Of a stretch of DNA of 64,000 nt, positions 23,283 to 33,880 are shown in pieces (positions within the stretch are counted from its first letter, which is position 1; every line of letters begins with the position of its first letter). The stretch comes from Steromphala cineraria (lineage: Eukaryota > Mollusca > Gastropoda > Trochida > Trochidae). The position numbers and the translations under genes are program-made. Location of the stretch: assembly GCA_916613615.1 (NCBI GenBank), contig OU744730.1, positions 3,162,001 to 3,226,000 of the forward strand, read 5' to 3'. A model generated the notes under the pieces. That model searched no databases and had not been told where the DNA came from. It saw only the letters and a program-made list of their open reading frames with translations.

Positions 23283-23435
23283 AGCAGTTTAAAAATAGCA
23301 TCCGACACTAGCGCCCCTAGCGTCCATCTTTCCAGTTTGACCTTACCATGCGAAACACTGTTTATCCCAGTTTGACCGTTCGTTTCGTTTTGTTGTATTT
23401 TTTGCCTCGATGGCCGCCCATACTTATCAGCTTGT
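23283..23435 (+). repeat. Second copy of the LINE 5' end (5' UTR and first codons only)
   Basis: Matches the reverse complement of 6190-6345: GCGCCCCTAGCGTCCAT, CCAGTTTGACC, TTCGTTTTGTTGTATTTTTT and GATGGCCGCCCATAC. Similarity stops just after the ORF1 start. LINE insertions normally lose the 5' end, so a copy with only the 5' end implies later breakage or a short internal template. Confidence 0.75.
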
Positions 23436-24126
23436 GGTGACAGGCGACCCCCAGACTTCCCTCTAATAGGGAGTTCAGTTGGGGAGTGTAATAGCAGAAG
23501 ATTTTCAACTTACTAAAGAAACACAGATACATTATTGGGTTTCTTCGACAGCGCATACATACAAAGATATAAACAAATGCTTCAATAATTAATATGGCCA
23601 ATAGTTGCATAGTGAAACCTTGAGTTATACATTGTCTCTGAAAAATGATGATTCTCACAAACAAGTATTTAAAAAGCCTCGGAGAATTTGAAATTTCAGA
23701 GTGTAGTTCACTACATATCTAGACTTGCTTTTCAAAGGTTTTGTTAATGTAGGATGTTATTAACTACAGTCTGAGTGCTTGACTAACAGGCTGTAAGTAA
23801 TACACATCAATCATGTATAGCGTGATAAACATTGCAAATAAAATAATAAAACGATTGTTGTTCTCCAAAACAATTCTTAGAAGAGAAAATATTTAATGTT
23901 CGCGGAAGATTATAATATGACAACCAATGAAATATATAATAAAACGATTATTGTTCTATAATTGAAAATTGAACCTCTGATAAATGACTTTTCCGTTCTG
24001 CCGATCTAGACTTGCTTTTTGAGATAAAATAACAGTCTGAAGTAAGTTGAATGCTTATGCTGTATTTGTTTATAGTAGCCAGGATTTGATACATGCACCA
24101 ACGTTATGACTACTACTGTCAAACAG
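23436..24126. other. Non-coding; presumed intron before the orphan exon
   Basis: No coding signal. It ends in a pyrimidine-containing stretch and CAG acceptor at 24124-24126. Confidence 0.4.
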
Positions 24127-24411
24127 GGTGACGTATATAAACTGAAATGCAAATCTTGCCAGTCTGTGTTCGGTGCTGGAATTGCATCCCAGTGCGCTCT
24201 CTTGCATCTGTTGCTGGAAAAGGAAGACCGAACATGTGAGGAAGTAACTGTCTTCAACCCAGTCATAGATGAACTCTTCCAACTCAAAGGCTTACATTTT
24301 ATCCCCACTACGGAAATGTCTCAGCTGCAGGAGCAGACTTTAAGCCTCCTGCCACTGCAGATAAAATACACCCTAAGGGGTAATGTTCTCAAGACAGTCA
24401 AAGAAGTCTGA
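24127..24411 (+). CDS. Terminal coding exon of an unidentified host gene (zinc-binding / OB-fold-like)
   Basis: After a plausible acceptor (CTGTCAAACAG, 24126) the frame reads GDVYKLKCKSCQSVFGAGI, then ASQCALLHLLLEKEDRTCEE, VTVFNPVIDELFQLKGLHFI, and ends NVLKTVKEV-stop at 24411. The frame is also open for seven codons upstream from an ATG at 24106, but that stretch looks intronic. A CxxC pair followed by further Cys and His suggests a small zinc-binding insert, and the alternating hydrophobic strands recall the last OB fold of ssDNA-binding proteins such as shieldin-2 or RPA relatives; that is a guess from texture. AATAAA at 24552-24557 supplies a poly(A) signal. No upstream exon was found. 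Confidence 0.5.
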   Translation, partial: GDVYKLKCKSCQSVFGAGIASQCALLHLLLEKEDRTCEEVTVFNPVIDELFQLKGLHFIPTTEMSQLQEQTLSLLPLQIKYTLRGNVLKTVKEV

Positions 24412-24551
24412 ACTATTATGTTGATCGTTACGCTGATGATACACTGATCGTGATGATTATACTAATGGTCGCTTAAGATGGTAGCTAGAAATTAGTCTTT
24501 TGCAATTCAAATCTTGATGATCATACTGACGACTGAGACTTTATTGTTCTT

Positions 24552-24557
24552 AATAAA
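24552..24557 (+). promoter_or_regulatory. Poly(A) signal AATAAA after the orphan exon
   Basis: Canonical hexamer about 140 bp after the stop codon at 24411, on the same strand. Confidence 0.5.
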
Positions 24558-24700
24558 ATTCAAATCGTTCCACTTGCTTTTCCTTCATTTAACATTATAC
24601 ACTTTAATTCCTCATTATGAAGATGGAAGAAATTTCTTGCTAACATTGCCTCCAGCCATTAGTCTGCTTTTTTATAAATCCGGGAAAGTACTCCATAACG

Positions 24701-26188
24701 GCATATTGTAATCTATGGAGTGGAGTGATGGAGTGGAGTCGTGGAGTCTTGGAGCAGAGCAGATTTTCATAAAACAAACAAACATTACTCAGTAGAATGT
24801 TTATAAACAGAATGGCGCTAGGACTCCATAAGTCTACTTGACAGACATCAGTTTGTATTAGGAATACATTTTATTTATTGCATTTTCTTTTAGTTGGATT
24901 TTAAAACTGTCTCATTGCACAAATAATATTGTTTTTACTATTCGATAAAGAAATGTGACTTCAGCACAGTCTTCAGTGGGTAATGTTTTTAATTCCTTTC
25001 CTCAAAGCTCTGTCAGAGGCTAGTTTTGTTAGTTTTGTTAACATAAACATACTTGGCTAAAAGTCTGTATCTCCTGATAAGGCGTGTTGAACTGTCACAT
25101 ATATTTACGGTATCACTCTACGACTGGCTATATAAGCTGAGGCAACTGAGAGCAAAGCATCAACGGCACATATTGCCTTCCACAAGTGATAACATGGAAA
25201 CAATTACATTGTCAAATAAATTTTTTTAAAAACACATTCTCAATTGAGTATTATTTTTAATATATGAATGAACTTATTAAGAAATATATAATTGTACCAA
25301 TTACACTATTGAACATATTGAATATATAGATTAGAAATATGTTATACTGCAAATTAATAATATACTAGTTTTACACCACAGACAAATCATGCTATATTGT
25401 GTTTAAAAACTTGTGAGAAATATGTACCCGAACAGAAAAAATGAACCGTATGTGGGATATAAATGATAAAATGGAGAGAAAGCAATCTTATGACAATCCT
25501 CGGACTACCACCTTTATTAAAATGTAAAATTCCAATTTTTAAAAATGGTTTTCTAAGTATTCTATCCGAGAATATTGTGTGCCTACAGGAAAAGAAATGT
25601 CAACTAACAGACCCAGTGTAATAAATAGGATATCTTCTTATCTTGTGCTTGTTTTCAGTGTGTCAACTCAGTGAGGTCTGTGCCTTGTCACATGGGCTAA
25701 GAAATTTGTTCATCCCGGATGAAGGAGTGCGGGTTTAAGAGTCATAGGTCTAGATGATAAGGAGTTGACTGATAAAGAGTTGACAGACCAATATACTGGA
25801 ACTTCCCATGGAATAGTGTTTATATCTAGGCTATGTTGCTGTTTTGAATGGCAGCTGGGATTGGTTTATACTCCTATGACAATCGCAAGATTTCAGTGAA
25901 AATCTGGCAATTTGATCCCTCAGTCTCAAAGTCCCTGATTCATATTATTTTACCCACTGCAAGCCCTTACTGTTGTGTGATAGCATCTGGTAAAGCAAGT
26001 CTAGATTTCTCCCAGGTTCAGAAAATCATAAACAAGGAAAAGCTTATCATCTGCCCGTATTCCATGAAACAATCCAAGACTCCACTCCATAGATTACAAT
26101 ATGCCGTCAGCTTATTGTAATCTATGGAGTGGAGTCACTCCACTCCACGACTCCACTCCATCACTCCACTCCATAGATTACAATATGC
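24701..26188. mobile_element. 1488-bp element with perfect 47-bp TIRs
   Basis: The left end GCATATTGTAATCTATGGAG plus TGGAGTGATGGAGTGGAGTC (24701-24747) is repeated exactly in reverse at 26142-26188. Extra inverted copies of the outer 28 bp lie at about 26077-26104 and 26115-26136, making a palindrome cluster at the right end. The TIRs are made of GGAGT units. I see no convincing TSD and no transposase. It carries the coding-like stretch at 25880-26050. Confidence 0.8.
25848..26060 (+). pseudogene. Possible captured fragment resembling a YbaK/EbsC-type (tRNA-editing) domain
   Basis: The frame reads IWQFDPSVSKSLIHIILPTA, then SPYCCVIASGKASLDFSQVQKIINKEKL. The pattern KSL-(hydrophobic)-VIASG-x3-LD-x3-V resembles the middle of YbaK/EbsC aminoacyl-tRNA deacylases (KSLVF ... 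LVIASG-x-RVD-x-K). The similarity is short and judged by eye. After 26060 the frame runs into the right-end palindromes. It may be a host exon captured between the TIRs, or chance. Confidence 0.3.
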
Positions 26189-26239
26189 CCCGCTCCACTT
26201 GGGAGATTGTTATAGGATCTTAGATCATCATTACTGGTG

Positions 26240-26580
26240 CAGTCTGGGTGAAGGCGAAGAAGATGAATTTCCAGCCCGAAAGTCACCGGGTTTAGATAAT
26301 ATCCACCCACATATTCTTAAAGAACTAGCTTTCATACAGTTAGCAATTCAGACCTAAGCATAATCTTCAACAAATCCACCACGGAGTTCCACATAGCCTA
26401 CAGCAGAGTTGGAAAGATGCATGTATCACCCCAATATTCAAGAAACAAGGACAGAAGTCAAAAGACGGCATGTAACTACAACCAGTCAGTCTTACATGTT
26501 GTTGTGTGTTAACTTATGGAATCTATCGTGAGAGAGTGTGTCATGCACACATAGAGACAACAACATCTTTTAAAGGGTGC
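26240..26580 (+). pseudogene. LINE reverse transcriptase N-terminal relic
   Basis: PARKSPGLDNIHPHILKELA at 26267-26330 is the RT motif 0/1 junction (K-S-P-G-x-D-x-I-x-P-x-x-L-K-E-L). Passing through frameshifts, later stretches give ITPIFKKQGQKSKDGM and LTYGIYRERVCHAH, matching the expected order (W-x-x-A-x-ITPIFKKG, then L-x-E-x-I-x-R). Truncated before the catalytic blocks. Confidence 0.65.
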
Positions 26581-27380
26581 TACACACTTAGCCGAATTTG
26601 AAAAAAGATGGAAACACGAATTTGAAAATGTGCAAATTCGCAAAGGATCGTAAGCAATCGGGCCATTCGTAAACGTATTAAGTCATCTTTTGGTCGCCGC
26701 AAGGGTTTTTCTAGCTTCGGCGGCAACATCGCGGAGACGTGAGCAAATAGTTGATCATGCCATTTTCGTGTTGCATCCGTGTCTCCATCTTCCCCTTCGC
26801 ATGGCTATCGAGGTACCGTCTTGTGAATTCGTGCTGTGTTTGTATTGCCTTCGTATATCGATCACTACGATGATGTCATTCGATTTTATTTGCATAGAAA
26901 ACTCGCCCATTGAACAGATGATCACACGAAGGTAATACGACGACGACACGGATTCGTAGCTATTGTCATACGAACGACAAAATGGAGACACGATTGCACC
27001 TAGAAAATGTTTATTTGCATAGATTATCAGAATATTTTTGACATACAAAAAAAACGTCCCTGCACGGTCGATTTTGCTGCCGCAGCTATGAAAACTCTAC
27101 GTAATACGAAGAATTGAGATGTTTTCACGATAGCCCCGGTAATTTTGCGATTCATTCTCGATGCATACGGCGCCAGTTAACAAAGTTGATTTTTAAAAGT
27201 TCATGTGCTGACTAGGAAGAATAACATTACCAGCTATTAGAGTCAGTTTCCGAAATTATCTGCCCTTAGCTCGTTAAGCAGTCGAGTGTGACGGATGACC
27301 TGCCCTCCAAGACACTGCATAAGCTTTGACCGTGTTGCGTCATTGAGACTAAGTAAACACACATGGCTATCACTACATGC
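26581..27380. other. Non-coding, relatively CpG-rich
   Basis: More CG dinucleotides than the surroundings (for example ACGACGACGACACGG near 26938). Frames on both strands, none recognisable. Confidence 0.4.
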
Positions 27381-27792
27381 GCCATGCCAAAAGTATTCGC
27401 GGATTAACGTCATTTCCATAGACTTACATGTTATTTTAGTGTAGCATAAATAATTTTCATGAGATGAATTCTGAATGGATCATTGTAAAACTTTTCATGT
27501 GGAATTCAAATCATGTCCGCCTGAAGTACATAATTTTAAATAAAATGTTGGACTAATATTTAACTAATGTTATTTGATTTACCAACTTACGTAATTTTTA
27601 AACAACGTTTCCCATTGACCGCCATTTTAAACGTTTTCACAGTAATATACATGTTGATCGAATGCTTCTCGTTCCTACGATAACCACCGGATATGTAAAT
27701 GAAAATTATGAGCTTGTAGCCAAGATGATGCCCCACAAATGAGCACAAAGTCTATGGAAATGACGTTAATCCGCGAATACTTTTGGCATGGC
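27381..27792. mobile_element. 412-bp MITE with 45-bp perfect TIRs
   Basis: Left GCCATGCCAAAAGTATTCGC ... CATAGACTT (27381-27425) is exactly repeated in reverse at 27748-27792. The interior is AT-rich and non-coding. Flanks (CTACATGC / ATGTATG) do not give a clear duplication. Confidence 0.85.
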
Positions 27793-29500
27793 ATGTATGT
27801 ATGTACAGGTCAAGCTGAGCTACTGATTTCGGCCAGTGAAAGTCTGAAATTTGGCCCTCTTCCATGACCGTGCAAAAAGGAGGATCCCTTAATACAGTCT
27901 AGCTCCTCGATTAGCAAGTCTAGAGTTTACACAAATATAACATGAAGAACAAAAAAACTAGGAAAAACGTTCAATCATTAGATGAACAAGAGATGGATGA
28001 CAAAATTGAACGCATCTTGTCTGATTGCTTAAGATCACTACTTGTGTTTGTGAGCAAACCTATATCAATAGTGACATTTACAGGAAAATAGAAAAGGTGA
28101 CCTACGTTGTATAGTGACCATAGGGAGGTTACTGGTTTCTATGTAAATTTGACGTGTGAATTAGCTTCCGAATTCGTATGACTTAAATACTTTCACTTCA
28201 AACAAGTATTTATCACCTGCCATTTTGGGATGAATATTGGAGATGTTTTGAGTTTATATATAGAATCGAGCTTTAATTTTGAAATTTTCATGTTCATATC
28301 AAAGTAAAACAACATAGGATGAATATCATGAAATTGCTCTTTAATCACATCTCTTATTGACAGAGATACGTAGTTAACAACCCATATCTATCACTTAAGT
28401 CATTGCCTAAATCGTAACATATATTAAAAAGTAAGAACAAGATTTCTAAATATATCCATAAATACTGCAAGCTGATGTAAAGACAGTTCAGAAAGAAACA
28501 CACGCTGTGTTATTCAAGCAGGTACATTTTGAGCGGTATAGATTTATCATATTATTCTTCACATTTTACATGTACTCAAAAAGGATTCACATGATAGTTC
28601 CGCAGGTCTTTGTCCTATATATGTCAATAAACAGACACGTGTTCCAATAAGCTAAATCTTGGCGACGCAACAGTGCACTTGTGTACCGATGTAATCTTGT
28701 TTTGTCTTGCATCTACTTTGTATGCTCATAGAATGCAGCCGAAGTTTTTTTTATATTTCAATGAACAAAACGCTATTTAGTATGTCAAAAAATTTCATCA
28801 TGTTCTATCACTAAAATCTATGAAAGAATCGACTAGCATCACAACCGTTGTTAGAACTGTGTTGCATCAAGGATGTTCATTGCTATGGACGGCCTTGGTT
28901 GCACTAACTGATATATTCTTTCATTAAATGAAAAGGGATATTTACCGTATTCGTCCTTATAAGCGCCCCCTCCCTAATAAGCGCCCCCTATTACAAATTT
29001 CCATATAACAGAGCGCTCCCCCTCAATTCATACGTAAAATGGCCTACCTCTACTGCTTTTCCAATGGAGTCCTACCAGTAGAACATCCAAACTAAAATGA
29101 ATGTATGGTATATGAATATGTTTATAATTTCAATAAATAATCAAGTTTCAATAGTGTCAGTTATTCAGTAAATACATGCTAGGTGCTTAGTAGATAATAT
29201 TAACTGGAAAGCAGACGATGTACAGATCTATTTGTAGCAACGCATAACCATGTAAAAGTAAAACACTGAAAATACATTACATTGAGTAAAATAAATTACT
29301 TTGGCTGTTTTAAATATAATTTTATTAAGTTATGATGGATATCAACTACTTGACACACACCGCATAAGTTTTTTAACCTGTCAAACTTGCCAACAGACCA
29401 GCCTGTTTTCGTTTCCCTATCACTGCAGTAATCCTGCTGTTCCTTTCTCCGTTCACGATTATAAGTTAGATTGAGTGAACAATAATTCAAAGTATTATGA
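27793..29500. other. Non-coding, no gene recognised
   Basis: Contains a repetitive TCCTTATAAGCGCCCCCTCCCTAATAAGCGCCCCC stretch near 28955-28990 (short direct repeat of TAAGCGCCCCCT). No supported frame. Confidence 0.45.
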
Positions 29501-29509
29501 TGTTCACTG

Positions 29510-30564
29510 CCCATATATATAGACACGAGACTTTTGGACTTTCTACGGCGCACATTCGAGTCTGTACCGAGCCCGTGCAAAGGAAATGTCAAAGTTGCCA
29601 CGACAGCGCGATGACATCAACCTCCCCGATGTCCTCACCAAGACGGCCACCAACGATGACTTCCTGCTCCATGCTACTCCTAACAACAAGATCATGATAT
29701 TTACGACGACCGACAACCTACGCCACCTCGCTGCTGCCCATGTGTACTACTGTGATGGTACTTTCAGTATGTGTCCAGGATGTGTCCAGGATGTTTCCCC
29801 TAGTGTATGGATTGTTGCCTGACAAGAAACAATCGACGTATGTGGACTTCTTTAGACTTTTGAAGCAGAAGGCAGCTGAGAGCAACATGGACCTACGACC
29901 TGTGACTTTCTTCAGTGACTTTGAGAAGGGTGCTGAGAATGTAGCGAAGGAAGTGTTCGAGTGTGAGACAAAGGGCTGTATGTTTCACTACCGACAGGCT
30001 CTTGTGAAACATGCCAAGAAATGTGGACTTCAGTGCGCCTACAAGGACAACGACAACGTACGGACGTTTGTAGGGCGTGCATTAGCACTACCTTTGGTTA
30101 GGGTGTGTGATGTCGAAGACTTTTGGCTTCACGCACTAGAAAATGTAGACCAAACTGATCAAGGTGTGCAACGGTTTGCCGACTACGTCACGGAGCAGTG
30201 GGTGGAGGGAGGAGAGCTGCTGCTATGGAACCATTTCCAGACAGAAGGACCAAGAACTACCAATCACGTCGAGGGTTGGCACTCACACCTGAACTGTCTG
30301 TCAGCTTGCCATCCAAACTTGTACAAGTTTGTTGACATCTTGAATAAACAGCAGTCCAGGGCGGAGATAACAATTTCTCAGCTGCAGCACGGTGATTCCA
30401 AGCGTCCCAGAAAAACATTATATCGGGCACTGGATGATCGTCTGGCTGTGCTGAAGGGACGTCTCCTTGGTGGTGTCTACACCCCTGAAGTGTATGGTGA
30501 GTCTCGTCTGGGGTCGAGAGTAGACGTTTATTCAGAAGCTCTCACCGGTGTGAAAACAATGTGA
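29510..30564 (+). pseudogene. Mutator-like (MULE) transposase, frameshifted
   Basis: Two frames join. The first (about 29535-29800) reads SSLYRARAKEMSKLP ... DNLRHLAAAHVYYCDGTF, giving the first catalytic Asp. The second (29780-30564) continues MFPLVYGLLPDKKQSTYVDF, FFSDFEKGAE with the second Asp, CETKGCMFHYRQAL (the C-x-FH motif between D and E) and TNHVEGWHSHL with the catalytic Glu. The order matches the MULE domain of FLYWCH-associated animal elements, but no FLYWCH zinc finger is found upstream. The shift falls where ATGTGTCCAGG is tandemly duplicated (29767-29788). It ends at TGA 30564, 314 bp before a LINE ORF1. Confidence 0.8.
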
Positions 30565-30877
30565 TTAAAATCACCCTACAAAGGCAATTTCGACTAAAAA
30601 TAATAATGTGGGATTAAAATTAAACTAACATTCACCATAATTGTGAGAAAATATGTGCTGGATGGTATACATTCAGATGTATTTCTGCGGATTCGTGAAA
30701 GTGTCATTTCATGTTTCAAAGGACTCCATATTCAATATGAGGATGTGTGTGAATGGATATATCCAGTACATGTAAGTAAACCTCCATCAATTTACAAAGA
30801 AGAATTGTTTCAAGACATTTTATACTCCTGATAAACCTGTTATGCAAGTTACAAAATAACTTTGAACTTATACTCAA

Positions 30878-31798
30878 ATGACTGACACTCCCGGTAATTC
30901 CAAACGCCGGCGTAGTTCACCTATTTCACCCCAAATGGATATTTCATTCTCACTGCCTAAGAGAACAAGATCATTATCTGACAGTTCCGTTTTCACTGTA
31001 GAAGAGTCAGGCATGGAAAACTTAGACATTGTGCCTCAAATTATTGAGGCCTTCAATTCTCCTGCAGTTTTAGAGAAAGTAGGAGTGGCTCTAGCTGGAG
31101 TTATTATGCCCCAAATTAACCTGACACTTGACAGTAAGCTGAAGTCTGTGAATGCTTTCCTTAAGGCAAATAAAGAAAAGACTGATTCTTTGCAAATGAA
31201 AGTCACGGAATTAGAAGATAAACTGAAGGCTAAAGATTCTCAATTGGATGACATATATCAATACAGTCGCCGGAATAATGTTCGTGTTTATGGCATAAAT
31301 GAAGAAGCAGGGGAAAATACTGACGAAATTATGATGAAGTTAGCAGGCAAAATCGGGGTGAAACTAGTCTTGCAGGACATTGAACGAAGTCACAGGACTG
31401 GCAACCCTGCTAATTACACAGGAGGTAGAACGAGACCGATTCTAGTGCAGTTCATGTCTGATCGCAGAAAGAGGGAGCTGATGAGGAATCTCAACAAACT
31501 GAGAGGTCAAGGAGGTCAATCAAAGATCTTTATTAATGACGATCTTACAAAAGAAAGGGCTCGAATTGCCGCTGACGTTAGGAAACTAGTGGTAACCAGA
31601 AAATTGTCCGGATCATGGGTACGAGATGGAATAATCTTCGCCAAGAAGCTAGATGACCATGTCAGTCTTATTACAAAAAGACATCAATTTGACAAATTAA
31701 TCGAGTCTCTCAAACTCAGACTCCGCCTGAAAGTGTCCCAGGAGCAGAGGAGAATGGTGGAATTCTCAGATGTCGACGACAGTGATGTGGAAGATTAG
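30878..31798 (+). CDS. LINE ORF1 protein (coiled coil plus L1-type RRM)
   Basis: 306 codons, MTDTPGNSKRRRSSPISPQM at the start. A basic, Ser-rich N-terminus is followed by a coiled coil at about residues 85-125 (LKANKEKTDSLQMKVTELED KLKAKDSQLDDIYQ), then YSRRNNVRVYGINEE, the L1-ORF1 RRM hallmark. Then come IERSHRTGNP, PILVQFMSDRRKRELMRN and FINDDLTKERARI (C-terminal domain), with a 40-residue tail ending in an acidic cluster (DVDDSDVED). Uninterrupted. It partners the damaged ORF2 downstream and would coat LINE RNA. Confidence 0.85.
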   Translation: MTDTPGNSKRRRSSPISPQMDISFSLPKRTRSLSDSSVFTVEESGMENLDIVPQIIEAFNSPAVLEKVGVALAGVIMPQINLTLDSKLKSVNAFLKANKEKTDSLQMKVTELEDKLKAKDSQLDDIYQYSRRNNVRVYGINEEAGENTDEIMMKLAGKIGVKLVLQDIERSHRTGNPANYTGGRTRPILVQFMSDRRKRELMRNLNKLRGQGGQSKIFINDDLTKERARIAADVRKLVVTRKLSGSWVRDGIIFAKKLDDHVSLITKRHQFDKLIESLKLRLRLKVSQEQRRMVEFSDVDDSDVED

Positions 31799-32640
31799 TC
31801 TTAAACACATGTTGACTCTTACACGTGCGTTTGTTTACAAACATAAGTGGGTAACAGTTCTTCATTCTGATTGGTTGTTCCCAGCTGTCACAATCCAATC
31901 ACAGAGTAGAGCGTCGCCGCCGACCCCGCAGCCTCGAGGTGCACGTGTACCGCTAGGAGTGTTTGTGTTGTGAAACTGTTGCATAATGGTGATGCCCTAT
32001 AAGCAGAACTGGTAGCCTTGTTGTATGAATTATTTCTTTTGAATGAGAGTACTCAGCCAATACCTTTTACTTGGCCACCTCATATTGTCTATATGTTGTA
32101 AGTTACAGTTTTTGTGATTTTACTGATAATTTTCTTGATGAAATAACAAATGGGACTTTGATTGTTTTGCTTTGTTTCATTTTATTTTTATTTTCGTGAT
32201 ATTTTGTTTTCATGATATATTTGAAAGACTTTCAAGTTAGTCGAAGCCTTTTTTTGTTTATTAGAAGACCACTTATGGTGGGCTACGATTTGATTTATTT
32301 CTTTTTTCTTGTATTTGTATTGTTCTCATTTCCCAACAGTTTTGTGGAATTAGTGAAAAGCAAAGACTCCTATCTCATATCGTGTGTGACATATAGAATC
32401 ACAAATGAATTGGATAATGTTTCGAAAAAGCTAGTTTTTCTTGACATTCATAGACTCGTAACGTCATGTGTATATTCATTCATTCAGCTGACAATGATGC
32501 CCCAATTTTCTGTTTTAGTTATATTTGAAAAATTGTTTGATGGGAGTTGATGTAGTCCTATATCGACAGAGAATTGGGGTGTTTAACGGTAAAGTTCATA
32601 GTTCTATAAAGGTCAAAATTGACCTCAATACATATTTCCT

Positions 32641-32797
32641 TGTATTATTCTTCACTTCTATGGGTGTCAGGGGTGTATACAAGTAGTTCTTATTTTGTTG
32701 ATATGCTGTGGTGACGTGCATCCTAACCCTGGACCCATTATTCCAAACAATAAACTTGATTTTAAGATTATCCATTTAAATGTGCGTAGCTTAAAGG
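32641..32797 (+). pseudogene. LINE ORF2 N-terminus with 2A-like motif
   Basis: The frame is open from at least 32641 and reads QVVLILLICCGDVHPNPGPI, then KLDFKIIHLNVRSLKG. DVHPNPGP (32713-32736) matches the C-terminal NPGP core of 2A ribosome-skipping peptides (D-V/I-E-x-N-P-G-P) except His for Glu. APE-type LINEs with 2A-like sequences at the start of ORF2 are established. IIHLNVRSLK is the first endonuclease strand with its catalytic-type Asn. The frame is cut directly afterwards by the MITE at 32798. Confidence 0.7.
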
Positions 32798-33147
32798 GGC
32801 AGTAGCACGTTTTTTGATAATTTTATATTTTAAAATATTCAATGAAAATTGTAAGGTAATGATTAATGTATTATTTTGACAGTAACAACACTCTCATTTC
32901 ACAAACCAATCATCCATTGTCAGAGGACAAAGTAAGAAGATTCACATAAAATCCATTGGCGGCCATTTTGTGTGAACACCTTTAATTCATTTTGTGTAAG
33001 AGAAAGGAATCGCATGGCTAAACCTTTCGTTATATATTTGAATTATTACTGCTTCATTTAGTTTAAATACATTGTCTTTCAATTAGAACCATTAATTTTA
33101 ATTTTCCTGACATCACCTTATACTTCCCCTAAAAACGTGCTACTGCC
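32798..33147. mobile_element. 350-bp MITE with 17-bp TIRs
   Basis: GGCAGTAGCACGTTTTT at 32798-32814 and its exact reverse complement at 33131-33147. It interrupts the endonuclease of the LINE ORF2. No clear TSD, so part of the host LINE was probably lost with the rearrangement. Confidence 0.75.
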
Positions 33148-33480
33148 ATGTACCATGTTTATCTCATCGAGTGAGGAAGAAAGTTTATATTTTTCACGAG
33201 TATATATATATAACTTTTCTGCCTCACGATGTTCTATTTATTTTATGATTTAATCGTTGTATTTATAACACAATTGAAGTGCTTTTACGTTGAGTCGGCT
33301 CCAAAGAGAGCCTGTCGCCAAAGCAACAATATGACGTAATGAGCGTGTCATTGCGTCAGAGCATTGTTCGATGACGTCAGGTCATTGTTGTTATCAGTCA
33401 CACGTTCCATTGTTATTGTCACTAGTGACTGATAACACGGTTTATTTTCATTTATAGATCTCGGTATTTCATCGCCAATC
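33148..33480. repeat. Palindrome-rich block inside the LINE ORF2
   Basis: Contains CATCGAGTGAGGAAGAAAG ... CTTTTCTGCCTCACGATG (about 33163-33230), GTTATCAGTCAC ... GTGACTGATAAC (about 33391-33437), and CGGTTTATT ... AATAAACCGG (about 33438-33494). It replaces about 60 codons of the endonuclease expected here. Confidence 0.6.
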
Positions 33481-33880
33481 ATATAATAAACCGGGATTTC
33501 ATTTACCTTTTAGACAGGATAGATTAACTCGAGGTGGAGGGGTAGCAGTTTATGTAAAAGAAAACATTTATGTAAAACGTATGGAAGATCTCTCGGTTAT
33601 GGGCTTAGAATCTCTATGGGTTAAAATTAGTTGCAAAACCAACACTCCTTAATCGGTACGTTTTATCGTGCTGATAAAAGCAACCACTATTGGGATCTTA
33701 TCGATATGTCAATAGGAAATGCATCTGGTCTAGATTTAGATAAGATAATTGTAGGAGATTTTAACATTGATTACTTTAGTGCTCGCAAACAGCGCCTAGA
33801 TGATCTTCAAACAAGATATGGCCTTAGACAAATTATAAACTGAACCAACAAGGATAACAGAATACTCACAGAAATCTTTT
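33481..33880 (+). pseudogene. LINE ORF2 endonuclease, middle part
   Basis: The frame reads YNKPGFHLPFRQDRLTRGGG, VAVYVKENIYVKRM, LESLWVKISC, then after a frameshift near 33648 LIGTFYRADKSNHYWDLID and KIIVGDFNIDYFS with the GDFN catalytic motif. Another shift near 33841 gives EPTRITE, which precedes the SDH motif in related elements. The SDH motif and most of the reverse transcriptase are absent. Confidence 0.8.

Noticed and set aside
26690..27048. Frames of 81 and 97 codons on opposite strands
   Set aside because: They overlap each other in a CpG-rich stretch and show no family resemblance.
29296..29601. 101-codon minus-strand frame over the start of the MULE transposase
   Set aside because: Antisense to the transposase coding region and without a domain.
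32212..32550. 112-codon Phe-rich frame between LINE ORF1 and ORF2
   Set aside because: Low-complexity T-rich spacer; the ORF2 start with NPGP lies downstream in another segment.
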